Source: a virus
IMG/VR virus record: IMGVR_UViG_3300006802_000307
Location: 1-32,127 of that record
Direction: 5' to 3' (one strand)
Length of the DNA: 32,127 nucleotides
This document shows, piece after piece, positions 21,501 through 29,500 of this stretch. Made by a program: the position numbers and the translations under genes. How positions within the stretch are numbered: the first letter of the stretch is position 1; each line of letters starts with the position of its first letter. A model generated the notes under the pieces. The model ran no database searches and was not told the origin of the DNA. It saw only the letters and a program-made list of their open reading frames with translations.

Positions 21501-24500
21501 CTTGAATATCTTTAACTCTTTTAGAACCTAGTGCTTCATTGTCTGGTTGACCATAAGAATCTTTAAAAGATATAAGTAAGTCTGTAATTCTTTTATAACC
21601 ATCAGCTGGGTTAAAATCATACTTATCTGCAACTTTATCTTGCAGCTCATTGAGTCTAGTAAATAATCTATTTAATTCAGAATAATATTCATCAGAATAT
21701 GTCATTCTGAGATTTATTTTTTTCCATTCAGCTATTCTCTGATCCCATTCACCATCTGTCTTTGTCAAACCTTCTCCTCTTAAACTATTTACAAATTCTG
21801 TGTATGAAGTTTGAAGAGATCCTTCTAATGGAACATATTCATAAAACTTTCTAGTTTGCTTTCTATGTTCTATTAGAATCTTAGCTTTAGTAAGGTCATA
21901 AATACCATTTTCCGGATCATCTATTTTAGGTGACCCATCTTCATAAGATAAAGAATATAATTGTTGATAAGCTCTAAATTTTGCTTCTATAGTAGAATAG
22001 TTCTGAAGTCTTTCTAGCTCATTATTAAACTTATTGTTTTCAAGATTATATTCATCTAATGCGTTTTGTCTATCTAACCAAGCTTCTTTTGCTATGGGTG
22101 AAGATTCAAATATCTCATCCTTTTCATAATACTCAGGAACATATTCTCTCCACATGTAGTTATCTCTAAACTCTTTTAATTCTGCAAAGGCTTTTCTTAT
22201 AGCATCTTTATCTCCAGAGTCTCTAGCTTCTTTTAATGCATATTCTAATCTATCTTCTTCAAATCTCCAACCATTACCAAACTCATTTAAAAAAGTATAT
22301 ACTTCAAAAGCTTTTGCCTCTCCTGTTTTTTGATCTGCAACAAATACTTTGTCTATATCTGTTAGCATATCTCTAAGTTGCTGAGTGTTTAACTTATTAA
22401 ATCCAACTTTAGGAAGTAACTTAGCAAGAGTTAATCTAAATGCTTTAGAAGCCTCATATACTTCCATATCAGCTTCTCTTTTTCTATCTTCTATAAAGAC
22501 TGAAACAGGACCTACTATGATGTCATCTGATGATGAATAAGATTCTAAGTATCTATTAAACCAACTAACGTCTCTTGTTTCTCCTTGTAAAGTACTTTGA
22601 ATTTTTTCAGCAGTTATAACAAAAGTATCATACTCTTTTATATAATCTTTTAGGAGTTTTTCATTTACACCTTTTTTAAGAACTGCTTTAAGATCTTCTT
22701 CAGTAAGCTTTTGCTGTATAGCCTTATCATAAAATTCTTTAAACTCTTCATCTGTTAGATTATCTTTCATTATGCCAGAAAGATTTTCCTTAAATGTATT
22801 TGAGACATACTGATTCATTAAGCCTGTTATTTCACTAATAAAATACTCAGAGCTTTTATGATATATCTTATCTATGTTTTGCTGAATTTGAGATATGTTA
22901 CTTTCTATTTCAGATACAGTTTTGTAAAAAATACTAGATGTTACACCTTCAGGAGTCCCTTGTGTAATATCATTGATATTCTTAATCATATTTTTCCAGG
23001 CAGTAATTTGACTTGTATATAGACCTAGTAAGTGTATAATAGATCTATCATTAATGTCTCTCCTTTTTAATATGTTTTTGGTAACAAGATTAATCTCTTT
23101 AGCTGATATGTTGATAGTATCAAGTGATGTTATTATGGCTATAGAAGCTTTGGTTATTTCATTTAATCTTCTTTCTTCTGCATCTAGAACCTCATCTATA
23201 ATTTGGTCTTTATTCTTATTGTTAGTAGAAATAGTTTCATAACTAGAAAGACCTTTTTTTACTCCCGGTGCTAATTGAGTAGTTCCTTTTTGGAACATAC
23301 TTTCTTCAACCCATTTACGGATTTTTTTATTCTTTCTAAACTCTTTAGCCATTTTTAATACGGCATCATTACCAGAGTATATGCTATTAACTATTTTAAT
23401 AACACCTTCTGCAGAAGATAGTTCTCTTAATTGCTGAGCTCTTTCATTTACTAATCTTGCATAAGCAACTAAATCAGTGTCTTGTAATTTAAACTGATCA
23501 AACTCAAAAGCTTCATTTAAATATTTTTCTGCAAGTTCAGTAAGTGTAGTGTTTACATCAAGATCTTTAATGCTATTTTTAGTTTTAAAAATTTTCTTAA
23601 AAGCTTTCTTTATTAAATACAATGCTTTCTGCACCCAGTTTTTAAATTCTTTAGTTCCTTGCTCTTCTTTTAATTTTAAAGTAGCTTCATGCTGTAGACC
23701 AAACACTAGTGCTTCTTCTTTAAATCTATCTGTTCCTTCAGAAAGTTCTGAATAATGAGTCTTAAGCATATTAATAATTGCCTCACCCTCAGAAGTAGAT
23801 TTTAATAGATTGTACAAGTTTGTAAAGAGTTCTGGATTTTCTGAACGTATTGCTCTAAACAAAGGGTGCCCAAATTCGTGTAATACAGAATTTGTACTAA
23901 CTCTATCTGCTATAAAGTATAAGATTCCTCCATAATAAAAAGCAGGTTCTCCTTTATAAGGTATATCTGAGTTCTTCAGAATCTCTTTAGCTTCTTCTTG
24001 ACTTATTTTAACATAAGCAGTCTTCAAAGATTTAGAGAATCTTGTTAATAGTTTATTAGCAATATCTTTAGAATAGTTATCATTTAGAATATCCAGGTTT
24101 ATATCTAAAAGTTGAAGAACTTCTGGATAACTAGTCTCTCTATAAAAACTTGGATCAGAAAGACTTTTGTTTACAAATTCCTTAAACTCTTCTATATTTT
24201 TTTCTTTTTGTTGTGGAGTTATTTGATTAGTATTTTCATTAGGAATAAATCTATTATAATCCCAAATATCTTTGTATCTAGCCCAATCTAATTTTGCATT
24301 AAATGTATCTTTCCAATTAGCTAGTGAAATTGTGTAACCTTCCTTTGTAGTATAACTAAAAGGATCATTTCTATTCATTTTTTTGTAGTTATTGTAAATG
24401 AAAAAGTCAATTACTTTTCCTTCTACACCTTCAACTATCTCTTGACCTTCAACGTTTCTATAAGTTCCTACAATCTTACCATTTTTATCTACAACATTAT

Positions 24501-26484
24501 AAGAATCAATAATAGTCTTTACAACACCTTTACCATCAATGTATTTATTTACTTTATAGTCTTTAATGCTATGACCTTCAGGAGCAATTATATATGAATC
24601 TGTTCTATAGTTATCATTTTCAGAAATTGTTCTTACAAATATAGCATCTGGATAAACTTTTAGAAATTTAGATATAGTATCTTCTAATGTAAAAGGACTA
24701 ATCCAATCTATATCATGTAATGGATTTTCATCAGGTCTATAAATTGTTCCTTGTTCAGCTAATGAAGTACTACCTGTAAGAATAAAACCTAATTTAGCTA
24801 ACCTTTTTACTATTGAAGCTCCAAATTCATCTTTACTTAAAGCTTCTTCTAGAGATACTTGTGATACTGGTTTACCTATAGCTCCTGGTTTATATAATGA
24901 TGCGGTTACTAATTTTTTATTTTGTTGTAAAATATTATTGGTAATGATACCAATATTAGTATTAATTAGCTCTACATTTACTTTTGCAACAATATTGAAA
25001 AACTTTTTAATTAACTGTTTAATTAGATTTAATAATGAAACAGAGTTCTTTTTATTAATTTTATTTTGTAGATCTTCAGCAATTAGTTCCCCAATAAGTT
25101 TAAAGTATTTGCTCTTACTTAAACCTTTATAATCATCTGTTTTAGATAATTCAACTATAATATCTTTTATAAGATTATTATGTTGCATCATGTAAGCAAT
25201 GAATTCTCCTGCTAATGGAGCAATGCTTTCTTTATCTTTGGTATAAATAATTTTAGATAGCATATCAGCAAACCCAAATTCATCAATACCAATTCTAGAT
25301 TTCATTTCATTGATATCTTTTACAGTAATTCCAAATCCAGATAAATATGTTTGTAAAACTGCTGATGCATCTTTACCAGCTTTTTCTATTAATTCTCCTT
25401 TTATTTCAACAGGTGTATAACGCAGTTTTTGTGAATTATTATACTCATTTATATCTTTAGCTGAAAGATCTTTTAACGCCTTACCAAAAACTTTTATAGA
25501 TACATTAGGATTGGATACGGCCAGATATTTAAGCATATCTTCTCCTTTAAAATTATAATCAAAACTTTGAGTGCTTAAACTATAACCACTTCTTTTGTAT
25601 TTATTTGCAACATCTATAGGTACAAAAGAAGCGAAATCTATACCTTGCTTTACTAATGTTGGTAAAGCTTCTGCTAATAATTCTTTAGATGAAGGAGAAG
25701 AATTTAATCTTGTAATAAATACCGCGTTATCAGCATCATATTGTCCAAATATATAGGTATCTTTATAATTAAAAACTTGATAGGAACTTAATAAATTTTT
25801 AAATACATCTTTAGATATTTCTTTACCCTTTCTAGCTCTTCCCATTAAAGCAACATAGTTATTATATATCTGATCAATTTGCTCATCTGTTATATTGGGA
25901 ATTAACTCGTAAATTGTAGAAGCAATATTAGTTGAAGATTTTTCAGGTGTTTTACCTCCTTCTTCTAAATATTTAGCGTAAACCTTTATGGCTGTGACTC
26001 TTTGCTCTTGAGCCATATTCATAAGATCAACAACTTGATATTTATACCTTTGAGTATCATCCATAAAGCCTAATATAGAATAAACCTGTGATGCAAAGTT
26101 CATATCTGAGTCAAGCATTTCTGCCACAGCAGTTTCTGTCTCAAAACTAACTGGTGTATTAATGTTGTTAGTATTTTCCAAAAGCTCTTTTTGAGTTAAT
26201 AACTCATTTAGCTTTTCAAATAGATAAGTTTTTGGTTCAGCAAAATATATTTTCTTCTTATCAGTTCTTCTATAAGAAGTTTTAGCATATTCTTTTTCTA
26301 CTAAATTTGTATCAAACAACAGTTCTCCTTCAGTATCTAAATTATATACGCTTTGAGCATATTTAGTATATGCTTTATTAAACTGATCAAATCTATCTCT
26401 GTTACTGATAATTCTAACTTCATCAATAATACCTAACTTTTTTAGGCTATCTAAAGCATTTTGCTGAGTATCACAAGCTGACAT
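18580..26484 (-). CDS. Giant polyvalent-type virion protein with NTase-like, zincin-like and LysM-like regions
   Basis: A 2634-aa protein without signal peptide. Regions in order: helical N-terminus; PolyVal-like segment with FIAYMMQHN; nucleotidyltransferase-like GSTSLAEQG (571-579), HDIDW (590-594) and VIDFF (about 691-695); zincin-like HEFGH (869-873) with a downstream KEEALVF (922-928), whose Glu could be the third metal ligand; more than 1200 residues of mainly helical, charged sequence; a LysM-like module (about 2309-2352, TKGETLDEIAKKYNVTRSEL); and a C-terminal region with a hydrophobic stretch (about 2469-2485) near RMFFFMRKWFTP. The combination resembles large polyvalent proteins injected with phage DNA, in which such domains modify host components. 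It lies one base after the RNA polymerase stop (TAG-T-ATG), so both are co-expressed and probably co-packaged. Domain calls are by motif only. Confidence 0.8.
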   Translation of the reverse strand: MSACDTQQNALDSLKKLGIIDEVRIISNRDRFDQFNKAYTKYAQSVYNLDTEGELLFDTNLVEKEYAKTSYRRTDKKKIYFAEPKTYLFEKLNELLTQKELLENTNNINTPVSFETETAVAEMLDSDMNFASQVYSILGFMDDTQRYKYQVVDLMNMAQEQRVTAIKVYAKYLEEGGKTPEKSSTNIASTIYELIPNITDEQIDQIYNNYVALMGRARKGKEISKDVFKNLLSSYQVFNYKDTYIFGQYDADNAVFITRLNSSPSSKELLAEALPTLVKQGIDFASFVPIDVANKYKRSGYSLSTQSFDYNFKGEDMLKYLAVSNPNVSIKVFGKALKDLSAKDINEYNNSQKLRYTPVEIKGELIEKAGKDASAVLQTYLSGFGITVKDINEMKSRIGIDEFGFADMLSKIIYTKDKESIAPLAGEFIAYMMQHNNLIKDIIVELSKTDDYKGLSKSKYFKLIGELIAEDLQNKINKKNSVSLLNLIKQLIKKFFNIVAKVNVELINTNIGIITNNILQQNKKLVTASLYKPGAIGKPVSQVSLEEALSKDEFGASIVKRLAKLGFILTGSTSLAEQGTIYRPDENPLHDIDWISPFTLEDTISKFLKVYPDAIFVRTISENDNYRTDSYIIAPEGHSIKDYKVNKYIDGKGVVKTIIDSYNVVDKNGKIVGTYRNVEGQEIVEGVEGKVIDFFIYNNYKKMNRNDPFSYTTKEGYTISLANWKDTFNAKLDWARYKDIWDYNRFIPNENTNQITPQQKEKNIEEFKEFVNKSLSDPSFYRETSYPEVLQLLDINLDILNDNYSKDIANKLLTRFSKSLKTAYVKISQEEAKEILKNSDIPYKGEPAFYYGGILYFIADRVSTNSVLHEFGHPLFRAIRSENPELFTNLYNLLKSTSEGEAIINMLKTHYSELSEGTDRFKEEALVFGLQHEATLKLKEEQGTKEFKNWVQKALYLIKKAFKKIFKTKNSIKDLDVNTTLTELAEKYLNEAFEFDQFKLQDTDLVAYARLVNERAQQLRELSSAEGVIKIVNSIYSGNDAVLKMAKEFRKNKKIRKWVEESMFQKGTTQLAPGVKKGLSSYETISTNNKNKDQIIDEVLDAEERRLNEITKASIAIITSLDTINISAKEINLVTKNILKRRDINDRSIIHLLGLYTSQITAWKNMIKNINDITQGTPEGVTSSIFYKTVSEIESNISQIQQNIDKIYHKSSEYFISEITGLMNQYVSNTFKENLSGIMKDNLTDEEFKEFYDKAIQQKLTEEDLKAVLKKGVNEKLLKDYIKEYDTFVITAEKIQSTLQGETRDVSWFNRYLESYSSSDDIIVGPVSVFIEDRKREADMEVYEASKAFRLTLAKLLPKVGFNKLNTQQLRDMLTDIDKVFVADQKTGEAKAFEVYTFLNEFGNGWRFEEDRLEYALKEARDSGDKDAIRKAFAELKEFRDNYMWREYVPEYYEKDEIFESSPIAKEAWLDRQNALDEYNLENNKFNNELERLQNYSTIEAKFRAYQQLYSLSYEDGSPKIDDPENGIYDLTKAKILIEHRKQTRKFYEYVPLEGSLQTSYTEFVNSLRGEGLTKTDGEWDQRIAEWKKINLRMTYSDEYYSELNRLFTRLNELQDKVADKYDFNPADGYKRITDLLISFKDSYGQPDNEALGSKRVKDIQEIQQNIIDFQHNFNIQSGLTREELDRLNDLNQKLKTSELTDTQKEEYVKLIEKQKVDGLSSAEALEFNSILSELSSLSNTVPTEYYMDQLSYNLSKVKAKEAKESEVQDLINSDEFFELLDKDKNFKKWFDRNHVYTYRYDKKKKKYIKYYIPSRANTYKIPTNKNFIKTTTIIDPETNKEIVLEGTPNSRHSIQRVKNEYRTIPFGESKEKFVGKVIDNKGNFLPRPYEPGNPNSAIDDRFVNKRYMEMKKANTAEYQLLEAIKEFHLEMQKGKSVYARLYLDVPRYAVNDVLETIQAGKGLDRFKQIKEAIIEKGKQAIGRSVVNVENDFNYDVKNNLVNTDLDGNQVSYIPVSGIYRLEKEQVSADILEGIFTYATSLTRQSKLNESLGMVQALLSTLENPDNQPKNMDAYRRDAFTMANQLKRPNKKTSTYNRAGQLRSLIEREYFGVKFQSIGEYAPTLAASLTSIQKISSRASLAVNIPSDLKNRGGQWVNNIIEAAGGEFITLKDLALARVTAAKAMMNWSSKDIYAVGPETLTSQLIIMLDPIFKTADAKRSQLGGSVTRSVVKDLINGEWMYMHRKFGEMEVALQLFFAFLHAEKIDQVLSDGTVKSIRYMDAWETDENGIARLKPGIDPAWGSTTVKHIYTKGETLDEIAKKYNVTRSELEQRNNIKSETQLDDQEEIIIARSEKFKALKNKIQGVSRRLYGAYDDFGQPEGNKYIGYRMFFFMRKWFTPMFVNRFGMATDKENFGGYRYDWATNTYTKGYYISAFQALYKVLVNKGVKYSMLSPKEKAAVIKTTAEGLFTVAMSLLFSMLFGFYDDDPDKWKKLKEKSGALGTDEFRTWGFMSNHMLLLLMGVQAETSTFIPLPKILGINFGLDEYNKMLTSNTSAFYNTLTLYFQIFGDVLNILTGNDDAVRYKRDTGPYWWQEKGTLKIWKRLFKTVGFTGGTGDPESLIKSLKLNSERL

Positions 26485-26500
26485 ACTATTTACATTTAAA
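26485..26500 (-). repeat. Short repeat before the second giant gene (copy 1)
   Basis: On the minus strand TTTAAATGTA followed by AATAGT leads into the ATG at 26484. TTTAAATGTA also occurs just before the RNA polymerase ATG (32102-32111), and TAAATAGTA occurs both here (26484-26492) and at 32119-32127. Part of it codes for the end of the RNA polymerase, so it may be a translation-leader or promoter motif, or coincidence. Confidence 0.35.
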
Positions 26501-29500
26501 CGGATCTTCTTCCAGCTCCATCATTATTTCTATTTCCTCATCTGTAATTGGTTCTACAGATTTTACTAATTCATTAAAACTATCAAACTCTAAAGATCCA
26601 GGATTCAGATATCCAAATTCTTCATAAAGCCTCTTAGATAAATATACAAATAATTCTTCAGGCATAAGCTTAGGATCACCATACCCTACTGTTGAAAATG
26701 CTATAGGTAAGTTTTGTTCTAATCTAGCTTTCATTTCATCAATTCTTCTCTCCCACAAACCTTTTATTGAATTAAATTTATCAGGACTTAAGTCTTGCAT
26801 GTTATCATTCTTCTTCAACATGTCTGTAGGAAGAGATATGTTTCCGGCAGAATCTGCATAATGTAATGCTGACTGACCACCAAATACTTTTAAAGTATCT
26901 TCTTTAAGACCAAGAATAGGTATTGAATATACCATAGCCACATCAGAGTTATCTTTTGATACTGTTTTGTATGTATCATTATTCCATTTAGAATCATTAA
27001 ACTCATAAATGTTTTCTCTTGAAGTTGTGCTTATACCAACTCTTTTAGTTTCTTCATCAACCACTTCAAGTTTTAGCTTTGATAAGTAATCTTTAAAATT
27101 ATTTTTAGTATAGTTATAAGAACTGTTAACTGTCATAAAACTAGCCATATACTCTTCCATTACAGTTTCAGGATTACTTTCTAAGGCGTTGATAAACTTC
27201 TTAGACTCTTGAGTCATCATGCTTAAAAAGTCTGACATATCTAACACTTTCATTAAGTTATACTTAGTGTTATTAAAACCTGTCTGCATAAACCCTACTA
27301 AAGGAAGTAGTCTAAAGAACTCTGATATCTCTAGATTCTCTTGAGGATCTGAAGATTTGATTACAGTAATATCAGCTAAGTCTTTAAGATTTTTTCTATA
27401 AAGATTTGATGTAGTACTTGTTAAATCTTTGTCTCCAAAGAATATATTAAATACTGTGTTCTTAGAATTAGAATCTAAAGTTAACCAGTTTAGAACTTCA
27501 TATTCTGATTTTAGATTTTTATTCTTTAAAAGTATATTGTTAAGCTTAACTGCATAAGCACTTTCTTTATTTTCAAATAACTGATGCGGATTAAGTAAGT
27601 TTTCTAGTGCTCTTTCAGCAATAAACTTCTCATATACATATCTAGCTTTCTTTTCTTTAGATAGATCTTTTATCTCATCTAAAAGTAAATCTGCTTTAAC
27701 TGACGGTCTCTGAAGAACTTCCTCAAAAGAATAAATACTTCTGAGCAATTCTCTTTCTATGACAAAATTTAAGAACTCTGCTCTACCCTCATTCTTATCT
27801 TTCAAAAATACACCATAGTCCACGGCATACAAACCTCTATTTAGATAAGAGTTTGGTTCATCAGTATCTTTAGCCCAAAGCTTTTTATCATAATCTTTCT
27901 TTATTTGCTTTCTATCAACATACATTACTACGTTTCCACTTGCATCTTTAACTGCAAAAGCTCCAGTCTTCTTTAACTCTTTAGCTAATTTTACAGGAAC
28001 AGTCTCTTTTAAAGTATAAGACTTATAAGACTCTCCCATTTTATACTTACGTACAGCATTTTGGAAAATATAAGATACTAAATCGTTTCTAAAGGTTTTA
28101 ACAAAAAGCTCTTTTTGACTTTCTCCAAAAGTTTCTTTAGCTAAATCATAAAGTTGATTTTTATTTTGGATTAAGAAAGATGTTATTTCCGGATGGAATC
28201 TTAATTGGAAAAGTGTTTTACTCAAATCCAAAGCAAGTTTTCCATTAAAGAATGAACTAATTACTGAATCAGTCTCTAATGCTTTTAATAAATCTTGATC
28301 AATCTTAGATTCATACAATAATTCATCTAAGTTAGCTTCAGTTTCTTCAACAGCATATATATTAGATTTAGTACTAGTATCAGGATTAGTATTCATTTTT
28401 AACTTAGTTAATCCTGAGATTTGCTGCTCTATAGTAAGGTAATGCAAGAACATTGTTTTAGACAAGTCAGATCCTGCAACTTCTTCATCTGTTTTAAAAT
28501 CTTTTATTAGCTGATACATTTCATCTGTAGTAAACTCAGACTTTTCTCTATCTTCAAAAAATTCAGTTTGTGAACTTTCAAATAGATCATATCTAGCAAA
28601 AGTTTTAAGTTTTTGTAATTTAGGATCAATGTACTTAGCTAAAACATTATTAGCAGATACATGCCTTACTAAACCTAAACTAGAAGGCTTTTTACCTAAG
28701 ACATCTGCAAAAGTTGATTTAGCAAGTCTTTGTTCTTCTACATATTTTCTTACAAGAGGTTGTGATACAAAGTATATAGCATCCTTTACAGGAACTCCTG
28801 TTTTAATAAGATATAATAATACTGGAGCCACTTCATAGTTACCCTGAATGAAAAATATCCAAGCGTCTTTTTCTACGTCCACCCAACCATTCATCATTTG
28901 AGAAATGATATCTGCTATTTTATTTTCATTATTAGCATCATATCTACTAGCAATTGAAATAACTTCTTTGCCATTCTTAACTACAGAATTGTGTTTTAAG
29001 AATAGTCTGCTCATTCTTAGTTGCTTTTTGACTCCTGATACATGGAAATACGAGTTAGGCATTGTTGCACCACCAGGAATATTTAAAGAGTTAATCAAAG
29101 AATGGAATGTGTTTTCAATAGCTCCTAAACCTAAAGTCTTTTTACCTACTACATTTGACTCATGCTTATATAAGTTATACCCAGCCTCTATAATTCTTGT
29201 AGGACTGATAATTCTTTTTTGCTTACCGTCTTCATCAAGAGGTGTAACATTTTCTTGAGTCATTTTATTTTTCAATGGATTGTAATCCATTACATACTGA
29301 GCTAAATCATCTGCTATATCCTTTAATAGATAAATACCGTTAGGTTTTATCAGGGATACAAAGTTTTGAGGTAATGCTAATATATTTCTCATATCATCTA
29401 TTAGCTCATTTTCCAAACCTGCCTTTTGCATCTCAAATAAGAAATCAGTATTCTCTTCAAGCTCTAGTAAGGTATTTAACTCTTCTTCAAACTCTTCCAT

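Noticed and set aside
28905-29258. 117-aa plus-strand ORF opposite the RNA polymerase gene
   Set aside because: Antisense shadow of a continuous coding region with conserved motifs; no leader or neighbour supports it.
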